Shown here piece by piece: positions 16,605 to 26,224 of a stretch of 64,000 nucleotides of DNA; within the stretch, counting starts at the first letter, position 1, and each line of letters opens with the position of its first letter. This DNA comes from Kordia algicida OT-1 (GTDB taxonomy: Bacteria > Bacteroidota > Bacteroidia > Flavobacteriales > Flavobacteriaceae), in assembly GCF_000154725.1 (NCBI RefSeq), contig NZ_DS544873.1:2865397-2929396 (forward strand), in the 5' to 3' direction. The notes beneath the pieces were generated by a model, which was not told the origin of the DNA, searched no databases, and was given only the letters and a program-made list of their open reading frames with translations. The position numbers were made by a program, and so were the translations under genes.

Positions 16605-17219
16605 ATGCACGTTGCAATTGCAGGAAACATTGGCGCAGGAAAAACAACTTTAACGAAACTATTAGCAAAACATTATAAATGGGAACCTCATTTTGAAGAT
16701 GTAGTTGACAATCCGTATTTGGATGATTTTTACACCCAAATGGAACGTTGGAGTTTTAACCTTCAAATTTATTTCTTAAATAGTCGTTTTAGACAAGTTT
16801 TACAGATTCGCGAAAGCGGAAAAAAGATCATACAAGATCGTACCATTTATGAAGATGCGCACATTTTTGCACCCAACCTTCACGCAATGGGTTTGATGAC
16901 AAATCGTGATTATGAAAATTACCAATCGTTGTTTGAGTTGATGCAAAAATTAGTAGATGCACCAGATTTATTAATCTATTTACGCGCAGATATTTCTACG
17001 CTCGTGGCGCAAATTCACAAACGTGGACGCGATTATGAAAACTCCATTAGTATTGATTATTTAAGCAGATTGAACGAACGCTACGAAGCTTGGATTTCAA
17101 AATACGATCAAGGGAAACTATTAGTAATTGACGTAGATAATTTAGATTTTGTAGACAATCCTGAAGATTTAGGAAGCGTGATTAACAAGATTGATGCAGA
17201 AATTCACGGATTGTTTTAA
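16605..17219 (+). CDS. Deoxynucleoside kinase
   Basis: 204 aa. Phosphorylates deoxynucleosides for salvage into dNTPs, using ATP. P-loop GNIGAGKTT at 7-15; the substrate-handling motif QDRTIYEDAHIF at about 78-89 (DR followed by E); the lid arginines in HKRGRDYE near 142-149. Length is usual for the dNK/dGK family. Thymidylate synthase and a nucleoside transporter lie 14-16 kb to the right, so salvage and synthesis genes are not in one operon. A strong terminator follows. Confidence 0.92.
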   Translation: MHVAIAGNIGAGKTTLTKLLAKHYKWEPHFEDVVDNPYLDDFYTQMERWSFNLQIYFLNSRFRQVLQIRESGKKIIQDRTIYEDAHIFAPNLHAMGLMTNRDYENYQSLFELMQKLVDAPDLLIYLRADISTLVAQIHKRGRDYENSISIDYLSRLNERYEAWISKYDQGKLLVIDVDNLDFVDNPEDLGSVINKIDAEIHGLF

Positions 17220-17239
17220 GAATCCATTTTTATAAAATA

Positions 17240-17285
17240 CAAAGCGGCTGTTTTGGAAAGTTATTTTTTTCAAACAGCCGCTTTG
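17240..17285. terminator. Bidirectional terminator
   Basis: 14-bp stem, CAAAGCGGCTGTTT with AAACAGCCGCTTTG, 18-base loop that includes a T run. It sits between the kinase and the convergent RiPP precursor gene. Confidence 0.75.
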
Positions 17286-17299
17286 TTATTTTGCAGTTT

Positions 17300-17545
17300 T
17301 TAACAGCCTGTATGACAAGTTCTACAATGTATTGGGTCTGTTAACGGATGAAATGCTGTGATACAATTTCCACAGGTTTGTCCACTACAATTGTTTGAGT
17401 AAGTTCCTCCGCTTCCACCGCTTCCTCCGCCACCGTCATCAGTTGTATCATCATATGGCGGTATGTATCCTCCATTTACTTTTGACAGGTCAGAAACTCG
17501 ATGTTTTCCTAAAACTAATTTTGTGATTAATTTCTTTTTTTTCAT
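17300..17545 (-). CDS. RiPP precursor peptide, lanthipeptide-type leader, Cys-rich core
   Basis: 81 aa. The leader begins MKKKKLITKLVLGKHRVSDL and ends KVNGG at 24-25, matching the Bacteroidota class I lanthipeptide-type leader (L-x-L-x-K-x-x-V/I-S-x-L then a double Gly). The core starts YIPPYDDTTDD, continues with a Gly/Ser linker, and ends with a Cys-rich block: NCSGQTCGNC, then HCRTCHTGC. Six Cys and several Ser/Thr could make thioether rings. No LanB, LanC, peptidase or transporter gene is within the window, so it is an orphan precursor. The leader resembles those at 40862 and 48626. Confidence 0.8.
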   Translation of the reverse strand: MKKKKLITKLVLGKHRVSDLSKVNGGYIPPYDDTTDDGGGGSGGSGGTYSNNCSGQTCGNCITAFHPLTDPIHCRTCHTGC

Positions 17546-17706
17546 GATTTAATAATTCTATGGTTAATATTACTTTTTAAAATACAGAATTATCTAACTA
17601 ATAATCAGTATTTAACCATACATTTTATACGTGTTTACACGAAAGAACAACAGTTTTGCTAAAAATTGTTTATTTTTCTATTCTAAAAAAAGTCATTCAA
17701 ACTTCT

Positions 17707-20211
17707 ATGCTCAATTTTTTCAAAGGATCAAAAGACGTACATAAAAAAACGATTGCCAAATTGTATATTTCACATGATTTTTCTGTGTATGATTTACAAT
17801 CAGTATTGAATTCATTTTTCAAAACCGAATCGCAATCCGATCTTACATTTAAAAGAATTTCCAATGGCTTTTCCGTTGATGTAAACGTAGAAACGAACGA
17901 AAAAAAAGGAATTGTGACAGCAACGCGACTGCAATGCATTCAGAATGACCATATCATTTATGTGGTGGCTGAACATGTTGAAATTGATCTTTCTACATAT
18001 CAAGAAATTAAAAAACCTGCTGATTTTGACTTAAAGAAGCAAGCATTTTTTAAACATTTACAAGATCATTTACTCACACTTCAAAACGATCACTTATACG
18101 CGTTAAAAAATGAAGAAGACCTTTCATTTGTTACTTCTTTAGAAAAGGATACTCAAAATTTCATCTTTCATGTATTGAATATTAGAGAATATATTTTGAG
18201 CATTTTGGGTGTTAGCGAAGTAACTTTTAATGATTCCGAAAAGGAAAACCCTAAAAATACTTCTTGGTTTTTTGTGTTGACTTCCGAACGAACATTTTTA
18301 GTTGGAAAAACACCTGAAGATACTATGATTTTTGAGCCTGTCTCTAATGAAGATTTCTCAATTTTAAAGAAAACAGGAAAAGATTTAATTACGACAGAAA
18401 ATCTTTCTTTCTATACAGAATTCATGAACGATTCTTTATATACAGAATTGCTATCTGTGATTAAAAATACAGGAAATCGTCTGGGGATTTTTGGCGATAT
18501 TGTCGTAAAAAAATATCATAAAAAAGAAGCACATTTAGCATTTGCTTCTCGCCTATTTCAATTGCAAAGTACAACCGCCGATTTGTTTATCAACGAATTG
18601 AAGGCTGATATGATTTTAGATTTAAGACGCTTAAAAGTAGCAGAGGAACAGCATGAATCTTTACTAAAAACGTTCAAAAAACACGTCAATGCACATGAAA
18701 GTTTTGGTGAAAATTTAATCACTATTGTAGAAGATTGGCAACTCTCATTTATAGAACAAAAGAAACTACTGACTGTTTTACAACCATTGCAGAAGAAGGA
18801 AACTGCCAAACATACCATTGCGTTTCACGATCATATGTATGCTAAATTTATTGAAAAAGAAAAGAAAAAAGAAGTCGTTTTTGAATTCAATTTGAATTAT
18901 GCGAAACATTTGAATAATGCAGAACGATTTACAGAAGCAATTTCCTTGTACAGAACGATTTACGAAACACTTCCTGATGATAGTATTGCCGATTTGTTAC
19001 CAAAAAAAACTACGAATTTATTAGAAGGTGAAGGTGGACGACAGTTAAAAATTACGATTTTAGAAGCCATATTGTACATTCAGAAGCAACTTGATGAAGA
19101 TGTTTCAAAAACGGAACATCAACTTGCAGAATTGCAACCTTTGGTAGCCAAAAGAATTGATGCGTTGCAATCACATAAAACCTATCAAGATAAAGCAAAA
19201 ACAATTCAAGAAGTTTTGCACGCAAAGGAATTGACAACAGCAACTATAACACACAGCAATGAATATCAACGCCTTGAAAAAGCGGAAGTTTTAAAAGAAG
19301 TTGTACCGAGTTGTTTTAAAAACGCAAAAGGTTTTTTTGACTCTTTAAATAATTTTATTGCGGCGTTAAATCCGCCAGATTACGATTCGGTAATTTCTTT
19401 TTCAGATCGATTGAACTCACACAATTATCCAGAAATTATGGAACGTATTACTGCAATTTGTTATGCGTTGCAAATCAATGTTCCTGAGTGTTATATTGGT
19501 CGCGGTTCGTATGCAAATTCTGTAATTGGTGTGGAAGGGAAACCATCTTTTTTAATGATTGGAATCGACTTTTTAAATCCTAAACACACTCGTTATTTGG
19601 AAGTGAATGCACTAACTTTTTTGATTGCCATTGAATTGGCTCATATGTATTTTGAACATTCTAAAATTACCTCAACCGACGTTTGGCGTGGCGCCGCAGA
19701 TAAAGGTTTTACCGTAGTGACCATGTTATTAACCGTATTGCCGTTTGTAGGTAATATTGGAAAAATATTTGGAAATGTTGCCAGCGTAGAAAAGTATGGA
19801 AAAATCATCAGTCGTGTAGAACAAGTCGCAGATGTTGCCGATAAAGGACAAGGATTTGTGGAAGTAAGTGAGAAATTTAATTTGAATCCTTTTAGTAAAG
19901 ATAAATCGCAAGCAAATGATTCTGAAAATCTACTGATTACTTCTAGATTGATGGAAATTGTAGCAGATAAAGTTGCGCTGTTATTTTGCAACGATTTAAA
20001 AGCTGCTGTAAAAGGTTTGTTAGTCGGATCGAACACGTATGAACAGGATTCTCACATTATTTCGCAATACGGTGTAGAAGCATTTTTAGCGCGTACAAAT
20101 GAAGAAGGCGAATTTGTGCATCAAGAATTGATTATACGTTTGAAAAGTATGTGTGCTTTTTACTTGTCAGATACTTTTGAAGAATTGAAAGAACAGTTGT
20201 ATGTTTCTTGA
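17707..20211 (+). CDS. Large cytoplasmic protein with a degenerate M48-peptidase-like domain
   Basis: 834 aa from the ATG at 17707; an upstream TTG at 17656 would add 17 residues. No signal peptide. Residues 1-550 are mostly helical and charged, including a TPR-like pair near 395-430 (AEAISLYRTIYETLPD-type; read as ERFTEAISLYRTIYETLPDD). From about 600 the order of features matches M48 peptidases: a beta segment ending FLMIGIDFL, then IELAHMYFEH at about 641-650 (the place of HExxH plus a later His), then MEIVADKVAL at about 749 (the usual E-x-x-x-AD). The first zinc-binding His of HExxH is Ile here, so catalysis is doubtful. Between them a hydrophobic stretch VTMLLTVLPFVGNIGKIFG could insert in a membrane. 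Function unknown. Confidence 0.75.
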   Translation: MLNFFKGSKDVHKKTIAKLYISHDFSVYDLQSVLNSFFKTESQSDLTFKRISNGFSVDVNVETNEKKGIVTATRLQCIQNDHIIYVVAEHVEIDLSTYQEIKKPADFDLKKQAFFKHLQDHLLTLQNDHLYALKNEEDLSFVTSLEKDTQNFIFHVLNIREYILSILGVSEVTFNDSEKENPKNTSWFFVLTSERTFLVGKTPEDTMIFEPVSNEDFSILKKTGKDLITTENLSFYTEFMNDSLYTELLSVIKNTGNRLGIFGDIVVKKYHKKEAHLAFASRLFQLQSTTADLFINELKADMILDLRRLKVAEEQHESLLKTFKKHVNAHESFGENLITIVEDWQLSFIEQKKLLTVLQPLQKKETAKHTIAFHDHMYAKFIEKEKKKEVVFEFNLNYAKHLNNAERFTEAISLYRTIYETLPDDSIADLLPKKTTNLLEGEGGRQLKITILEAILYIQKQLDEDVSKTEHQLAELQPLVAKRIDALQSHKTYQDKAKTIQEVLHAKELTTATITHSNEYQRLEKAEVLKEVVPSCFKNAKGFFDSLNNFIAALNPPDYDSVISFSDRLNSHNYPEIMERITAICYALQINVPECYIGRGSYANSVIGVEGKPSFLMIGIDFLNPKHTRYLEVNALTFLIAIELAHMYFEHSKITSTDVWRGAADKGFTVVTMLLTVLPFVGNIGKIFGNVASVEKYGKIISRVEQVADVADKGQGFVEVSEKFNLNPFSKDKSQANDSENLLITSRLMEIVADKVALLFCNDLKAAVKGLLVGSNTYEQDSHIISQYGVEAFLARTNEEGEFVHQELIIRLKSMCAFYLSDTFEELKEQLYVS

Positions 20212-20350
20212 AAATACTATTCCACTTTTAACTTACCATAACGTCTGATCGAGTGACGAATCTGTGATGTATCGGATCTACTTTGATTTTATAATTCTGT
20301 TAGTTAAAACAACAGATAACCACAAGTTTCTTCGTTCAATTTTAAACATA

Positions 20351-20382
20351 AAAAAACCGCAATCGTTACAATTGCGGTTTTT
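20351..20382. terminator. Bidirectional terminator
   Basis: AAAAAACCGCAAT / ATTGCGGTTTTT, 7-base loop; A and T tracts both sides, between convergent genes. Confidence 0.8.
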
Positions 20383-20406
20383 CCCTTCATAAGAAGTCGG
20401 TTGTTA

Positions 20407-22716
20407 TTATATATTTTCTTCTTCTAAAGTAACTGCGTTGATCGCTACATTGTCTTTTGTAGTTTCTTCAACATTCACTTGAATTACATTTTTGTTTACT
20501 TCTTCTGCGGTTGCAGTATCTTCAGCATGTCCTCCTAAAATCGGCGCGATAACCAATCCGATTAAACAAGTCAATTTGATTAAGATGTTCATTGATGGTC
20601 CAGAAGTATCTTTAAATGGATCTCCAACAGTATCACCAGTTACAGCCGCTTTGTGTGCGTCAGAACCTTTGTATGTCATTTCTCCGTTGATTTCTACACC
20701 AGCTTCAAAAGATTTCTTAGCATTATCCCAAGCTCCACCAGCATTGTTTTGGAAAATTGCCCAAAGTACACCACTTACGGTAACTCCTGCCATATATCCA
20801 CCTAACATTTCTGCGATCGCTTTGTTTTCCATTCCAAATGCTAATGGTAAGAAAGCAATTGCCAACGGGAATCCAATAGTTAATAATCCTGGTAACATCA
20901 TTTCTTTTAAAGATGCTTTTGTAGAAATTGCCACACATTTGTCGTATTCTGGCTTTCCTGTTCCTTCCATAATTCCAGCAATTTCTTTGAACTGACGACG
21001 TACTTCGTATACCATTTCCATGGCTGCTTTTCCTACGGCGTTCATTGCTAATGCTGAGAATACTACAGGAACCATTCCTCCGATGAATAACATTGCTAAT
21101 ACTGGTGCTTTAAAGATGTTGATTCCGTCAATTCCTGTAAAGGTTACATACGCTGCAAATAATGCCAACGATGTTAATGCAGCAGAAGCAATAGCAAATC
21201 CTTTTCCTGTTGCTGCTGTTGTATTTCCTACTGAATCTAGGATATCTGTACGTTCACGTACAATTGGATCTTGTTCGCTCATTTCAGCAATTCCTCCTGC
21301 GTTGTCTGCAATAGGTCCGAAAGCGTCAATTGCCAACTGCATTGCTGTAGTTGCCATCATTGCAGAAGCTGCCATAGCAACTCCGTAGAATCCTGCAAAT
21401 GCATACGATGCCCAAATAGCAATCGCGAATAATAATACAGATGAGAACGTAGAAATCATTCCTGTTGCCAAACCTGCAATAATGTTTGTTCCTGCTCCTG
21501 TACTTGATTTTTGTACAATTTCTAAGATTGGTTTTTTACCTAATCCTGTGTAGTATTCTGTTACTGCCGAGATGACTCCACCAACAACTAAACCTACTAG
21601 AGTAGCATAGAATACGCGCATTGAACTAATGCTTTTCATTAAGTTACCACCATCTTCAGCTTCACCAAAGAATGACATGTTCATTGTTTCTGGTAACATG
21701 TATTTACATAAACCAAAACAAGCTACCGCTACTAATGCAATTGATGTCCAGTTTCCAACATTCAACGCACCCATAACTTGTGCTTCTTTAGCTTCGTTAT
21801 TTTTAATTTTTACCAACATTGTTCCGATAACAGAAATGATAATTCCTGCTCCAGCGATTGCCATTGGTAGTAATACAGGTCCAATTCCAGCGAAACCTTC
21901 TGCTGTAATATTTCCACCCATATCTTTAATGATATAGTTTCCTAATACCATGGCTGCTAATACCGTTGCAACGTATGAACCAAATAAATCGGCTCCCATT
22001 CCTGCTACATCACCAACATTATCCCCTACGTTATCTGCAATGGTTGCTGGGTTACGTGGATCATCTTCTGGAATTCCTGCTTCTACTTTTCCTACCAAGT
22101 CAGCTCCAACATCGGCAGCTTTTGTATAGATTCCGCCACCAACACGAGCAAATAATGCGATAGATTCCGCTCCTAATGAGAATCCTGCAAGCGTTTCTAA
22201 CACAATTGTCATTTGATCTGTATTCGTCCAAGCTCCTCCCATAAAGTAGTGAAAGAAGATTAGGAAGAAAGCGGTAAGTCCTAAAACTGCTAAACCAGCT
22301 ACTCCAAGTCCCATAACCGTTCCTCCACCAAATGAAATTTTCAAAGCGTTAGGTAAACTTGTACGTGCCGCTTGTGTAGTTCTTACATTTGTTTTAGTAG
22401 CGATTTTCATTCCAATATTTCCTGCATATGCTGAAAATACGGCTCCGAAAATAAAAGCAATTACAATCATCCAATGTGTTGTAGGCACAATAAATGAAAC
22501 TCCTGCAAGTGCGATACTTACGATAATTACGAATATTGCTAGTAAGCGATATTCCGCATTTAAAAAAGCTAATGCACCTTCATATATATGATCTGAAATT
22601 TCTTTCATTTTACCGTCTCCGGCATCTTGTTTCATTACCCAAGATTTTTTGATGAGCATGTAGATTAAGCCTAGTGCTGCTGCAACTATTGGCATGTAAA
22701 TCATCATTGATTCCAT
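20407..22716 (-). CDS. hppA: Membrane-bound ion-pumping pyrophosphatase, K+-dependent type
   Basis: 769 aa with about 16 membrane segments. Couples pyrophosphate hydrolysis to export of H+ or Na+ across the cytoplasmic membrane. The catalytic signature DVGADLVGKVEAGIPEDDPR is near 195-214, followed by NPATIADNVGDNVGD; a second acidic cluster DAFGPIADNAGG lies near 465. GNTTAATGKG at about 496 has Ala where K+-independent enzymes have Lys, so K+ dependence is expected. Which ion is pumped cannot be read with confidence. The C-terminus carries an extra acidic tail (ATAEEVNKNVIQ...). The soluble pyrophosphatase is next upstream on the same strand but separated by a terminator, so the enzymes share a substrate rather than an operon. 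Confidence 0.95.
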   Translation of the reverse strand: MESMMIYMPIVAAALGLIYMLIKKSWVMKQDAGDGKMKEISDHIYEGALAFLNAEYRLLAIFVIIVSIALAGVSFIVPTTHWMIVIAFIFGAVFSAYAGNIGMKIATKTNVRTTQAARTSLPNALKISFGGGTVMGLGVAGLAVLGLTAFFLIFFHYFMGGAWTNTDQMTIVLETLAGFSLGAESIALFARVGGGIYTKAADVGADLVGKVEAGIPEDDPRNPATIADNVGDNVGDVAGMGADLFGSYVATVLAAMVLGNYIIKDMGGNITAEGFAGIGPVLLPMAIAGAGIIISVIGTMLVKIKNNEAKEAQVMGALNVGNWTSIALVAVACFGLCKYMLPETMNMSFFGEAEDGGNLMKSISSMRVFYATLVGLVVGGVISAVTEYYTGLGKKPILEIVQKSSTGAGTNIIAGLATGMISTFSSVLLFAIAIWASYAFAGFYGVAMAASAMMATTAMQLAIDAFGPIADNAGGIAEMSEQDPIVRERTDILDSVGNTTAATGKGFAIASAALTSLALFAAYVTFTGIDGINIFKAPVLAMLFIGGMVPVVFSALAMNAVGKAAMEMVYEVRRQFKEIAGIMEGTGKPEYDKCVAISTKASLKEMMLPGLLTIGFPLAIAFLPLAFGMENKAIAEMLGGYMAGVTVSGVLWAIFQNNAGGAWDNAKKSFEAGVEINGEMTYKGSDAHKAAVTGDTVGDPFKDTSGPSMNILIKLTCLIGLVIAPILGGHAEDTATAEEVNKNVIQVNVEETTKDNVAINAVTLEEENI

Positions 22717-22771
22717 ATTTGTTTGTTTGATTTGTTATTTAAGCGGCGTAAATGTAACAAAATCAAGCATA

Positions 22772-22807
22772 AAAAAAAACCTTCTAAATCGATTTCGAAG
22801 GCTTTTT
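22772..22807 (-). terminator. Terminator after ppa
   Basis: CCTTC / GAAGG stem extended by flanking A and T runs (AAAAACCTTC with GAAGGCTTTTT, one mismatch). On the minus strand it follows ppa and ends in a long T run. Confidence 0.65.
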
Positions 22808-22833
22808 ATAAATAATTGTAAAGTATTGTTTCT

Positions 22834-23361
22834 CTATATCGTAAAGTTCCCGTTTTTTTTATGCTCACTTGCTTCGTAACGTTCAATGCATTTATCCACA
22901 ATTTCATAAGCTTCTTGGGCATTTCCCCAACCACCAACATCAACTTTCTTTTTTTCTAAATCTTTGTATACTTGGAAAAAGTGTGTGATTTCTTTGATTC
23001 TGTGTGGATTTAAGTCTTGAATATCGTTGTAACTATTCCAAATTGGATCACTTACAGGAACACATACTATTTTTTCGTCTGGTCCTTTTTCGTCTGCCAT
23101 ATGGAAAACACCAATAGGTTTTACTTCCATTACACACATTGGGAATGTTGGCTCTGTTCCTAAAACTAATACATCTAGCGGATCGCCATCTAGTGCCAAC
23201 GTTTCTGGAATAAACCCGTAATCCCCAGGATACATCATGGAAGAAAACAGCATTCTGTCGAATCTAATTTTCTTTAAATCAAAGTCATATTCGTATTTGT
23301 TTCTACTTCCTTTTGGAATTTCTATCAGTGCATCAAAGGTTATTTTCTCTTTCGCTGTCAT
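22834..23361 (-). CDS. ppa: Soluble inorganic pyrophosphatase
   Basis: 175 aa from the ATG at 23361, which is preceded by AAGAAAGAAG; a longer frame to 23427 would add 22 residues unlike the family N-terminus. Hydrolyses pyrophosphate to phosphate, driving biosynthetic reactions; cytoplasmic, Mg2+-dependent. Family I motifs: FDALIEIPKGSRNKYEYD near the N-terminus, YPGDYGFIPET, and the metal-binding LDGDPLDVLVL at about 65-75. Length is normal for family I. Confidence 0.95.
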   Translation of the reverse strand: MTAKEKITFDALIEIPKGSRNKYEYDFDLKKIRFDRMLFSSMMYPGDYGFIPETLALDGDPLDVLVLGTEPTFPMCVMEVKPIGVFHMADEKGPDEKIVCVPVSDPIWNSYNDIQDLNPHRIKEITHFFQVYKDLEKKKVDVGGWGNAQEAYEIVDKCIERYEASEHKKNGNFTI

Positions 23362-23625
23362 ATCTTCTTTCTTACGCGTTTTTCTAAAATCGGCTGCAAA
23401 TTTACATAAAACGTTCAGACTGACCAATGGACTTATATTAATATTTTGTTAGCATTGTGCAATTCTTAGTCAAATTAGAGTATTAAAAAAAGATAAATTT
23501 TCAATTGAATATTGATAGCTTCGCTAGTATTTTCTTTTAAGAGAGCTTTCTAAAAGATTTGACAGTAAATAAAAACGGTTACTATTTTTCAATGATAACC
23601 AATTAATATTTTGCAGGAAGTATTT

Positions 23626-26148
23626 TTAAAAATGAAATCCAAAGGCACCTGTAACTCCAAATTGGCGTGCATCAATGTTATTTTTGTAGTTTCCACGGAA
23701 GTTAAAGTCAATTCGAAAGACTTTAAAGATGTTTCCAATACCAAGTGAATATTCCCAATATATTTGATTGTTTGGTGCAATTCGTTCTGGAGTAATGCTT
23801 CTAAAAGGCAAACTTTGAAACGCAGGAACGTTCATGGCGACATTTTCATCTGAAATGCTCCCCCAAACACCGCGAATTCCCACAATTTCACGCAAGTTTA
23901 GTTTACGCAATAGCGGAATTCTTGAAAAAATACGTCCGTTAAAGTTATGTTCTATGTGTAAAGACGTATACGTATCTGTTACAAATTCGTAAAAATTTAA
24001 CTGTGAAAATGTATTGTGAATAGAGAAATACGCTTGATTTCCTGGCACAACATTTAACAAACTCAATGGAACTGTTCCAAAAGTTTTTCCAGCTTCTAAT
24101 GTGGTGTATGTTCTACCAAAACCGCCAATTTGAAACGGTTGCCTGTAAAATAATTGCACTCTAGAATAGTTGAAATCGCTGTTAAATAATCCTTCTACTC
24201 CACGACTGTAATTGAGGTAAATTCGAGGAAAATCATCATTGACAATTTTTCGTTCTACGCCATGACGAATGGTTTTTCTTCCTGGAGTCATATCAATAGA
24301 AAAGTTGACTTCCGATTGTACCAAACGATCATTAATACCATTTGGTGCTTGCGGATCGAGATACGACAAGCTAAACGTCGTTGGTGACGCAGATCGCATG
24401 GTTTTATAAGAACTTCCCAAACGCAACGTAATGTTTTTCCATGGTTCCATTTGAACCGCAAACGTCGATAGATTAATGTTTGTCAATCGATCACTATTTC
24501 CACTGGCAAATAAAGCAGACGATGCAAAACTTCGTCCTAAAACATTATCATTTACAGTTAAACTCACACCAGTTTGTTCGACATCGCGGCGATTTCCTGC
24601 GGAAACAATCAATCGATTTCTTGGGTTTAACAACCACTTTCCAGAAATTCCATATTTAAATCGGTTGTCTTTAAAACCGTACGCGCCATAACCTTCTATT
24701 CGCCATTTGTCATTGGGACCAAAATAGGTTCGTCCACCAGCACGCACTCTAATTCCTTCTACATCATTAAATCCAAACGTAGAAAAAATGGGTCCGTAAT
24801 CAATATTATATTTGTCAAATTCTACATAACCAGAAGCCAAGATGGAAGCCAAACTATACAAACGTTTGAACTTTGGAACTGTTTTTAGTGTGTCAAGCAT
24901 TTTATAGACACCTTTTTCGTCTTTATTTAATTTTTCTAAACGATTTTCTTCCCAAAAGGCATCATCACGCTCGTAAATTTCTTCGTTAAACGGATTAATT
25001 TCTTTTTTATAGAATTCATCTGGTTTTTCTTCATCAAAAACATAATTGTCATACAAAGTTGTTCGTTTTCCGTACACTCCTTTTGACTTTTCTTTCTTTC
25101 TCAAAGCAAAATCAGACAACATATAATCGCGCTTTAGCAAAAAGACAGAATCATTCAATACATCAAATTCTTGTTCGATATAAATTTCTTTTACCCAGTT
25201 GATATTGGCGCTTTTACTTGCTTGAAGATTTATTTTTTTAATGGCGAACGTAGAATCATTTACCCAAAAATCTCCTTTAAAAGTAAGTTCGTTTTTCCTT
25301 CGCGGATAGTACACAATATTGTAACACCATTTGTTGTCAATATACGCCGTATCGACCAACACATAATTATAGGTATTGATTCCTGTGCGCGACAACGGAC
25401 TTGTAAAACTCTTATCAAAAAACTTTAAGTAATTGTCATAAATATCATAATCGGCATACAAATCTTTAATAAAAGCCGTAATGGTTTCGTTGCTACTAAA
25501 TCCTGAGTTTTTATTTCCGATTAAATCTTCTTTCTCTTTGTTTTTTATATTATCTCCGTAAACTTTTGAAACGGCTTCGTTGATAAAAATTGGTAAGTAT
25601 GTTTTTCCTGTAATGCTTGAAGTGTCAATTTCACTAAAGATAAATTCCATGCCACGAAACAGTCTACTTTTCATCATGGCACTATCAATTGTATTTAAAT
25701 CAAACTCTACTTTTTCATACTTATCGTACGCGTATTGTTTGAATTGCCGAACACCATTGAAACGTTTTCGCTTCCAAATTTTCCGAAGAATGTCAATTGC
25801 AGGATTGTTCTTTTTAGGTTGTTTTCCAGAAACGATGACGACAGCATCTAATTTTTCACCATCTTCCAAAACGACTTCCATTTTGTAATTTACCTTCTTG
25901 GTCAGTTTCACTTCTTTGGTCGTGTAACCTACAAAAGAGAACACTACGGTGTCATATGTTTCGTCAGATTCTAAATAAAAACGACCATCTTCATTAGAAA
26001 TTGTTCCTTGTATAGAATTCTTAAAAACTACGTTGGCAAAAGGTATTGGTTCACCTGATGCATCTTTGATAACTCCACTTACTTTCGTTTGTGCAAATCC
26101 AGTATAGCTGCATAAGATGGCTAAAAAACAATATAGTGTAGACTTCAA
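23626..26148 (-). CDS. DUF5686 outer-membrane protein with carboxypeptidase-regulatory-like domain
   Basis: 840 aa. Signal peptide 1-19 (ends GFAQ). A beta-sandwich of the carboxypeptidase D regulatory type at about 22-98 (GVIKDASGEPIPFANVVF, then NEDGRFYLE, FSFVGYTTKEV). From about 115 the DUF5686 region follows: NPAIDILRKIWKRK, a middle region resembling outer-membrane lipoprotein-transport folds (FKGDFWVNDSTFAIKKINLQ), and a long C-terminal beta-barrel ending GVTGAFGFHF. Common in Bacteroidota; role unknown. It is separated from pdhB upstream by a terminator. Confidence 0.88.
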   Translation of the reverse strand: MKSTLYCFLAILCSYTGFAQTKVSGVIKDASGEPIPFANVVFKNSIQGTISNEDGRFYLESDETYDTVVFSFVGYTTKEVKLTKKVNYKMEVVLEDGEKLDAVVIVSGKQPKKNNPAIDILRKIWKRKRFNGVRQFKQYAYDKYEKVEFDLNTIDSAMMKSRLFRGMEFIFSEIDTSSITGKTYLPIFINEAVSKVYGDNIKNKEKEDLIGNKNSGFSSNETITAFIKDLYADYDIYDNYLKFFDKSFTSPLSRTGINTYNYVLVDTAYIDNKWCYNIVYYPRRKNELTFKGDFWVNDSTFAIKKINLQASKSANINWVKEIYIEQEFDVLNDSVFLLKRDYMLSDFALRKKEKSKGVYGKRTTLYDNYVFDEEKPDEFYKKEINPFNEEIYERDDAFWEENRLEKLNKDEKGVYKMLDTLKTVPKFKRLYSLASILASGYVEFDKYNIDYGPIFSTFGFNDVEGIRVRAGGRTYFGPNDKWRIEGYGAYGFKDNRFKYGISGKWLLNPRNRLIVSAGNRRDVEQTGVSLTVNDNVLGRSFASSALFASGNSDRLTNINLSTFAVQMEPWKNITLRLGSSYKTMRSASPTTFSLSYLDPQAPNGINDRLVQSEVNFSIDMTPGRKTIRHGVERKIVNDDFPRIYLNYSRGVEGLFNSDFNYSRVQLFYRQPFQIGGFGRTYTTLEAGKTFGTVPLSLLNVVPGNQAYFSIHNTFSQLNFYEFVTDTYTSLHIEHNFNGRIFSRIPLLRKLNLREIVGIRGVWGSISDENVAMNVPAFQSLPFRSITPERIAPNNQIYWEYSLGIGNIFKVFRIDFNFRGNYKNNIDARQFGVTGAFGFHF

Positions 26149-26168
26149 TTTTTTATCTTTTTAAAAAC

Positions 26169-26204
26169 AAAAACTTCATCAACAAACATGCCGATGAAGT
26201 TTTT
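26169..26204. terminator. Terminator between pdhB and the DUF5686 gene
   Basis: AAAAACTTCATC / GATGAAGTTTTT around a 12-base loop. It follows pdhB on the minus strand, so DUF5686 probably has its own promoter or depends on read-through. Confidence 0.75.
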
Positions 26205-26224
26205 ATAACGTTAAAAGTACAATT

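Noticed and set aside
20492-20995. Long open frames on the plus strand opposite hppA (also 21020-21388, 21629-21937)
   Set aside because: They mirror the codon pattern of the highly conserved pyrophosphatase gene on the other strand and show no family features.
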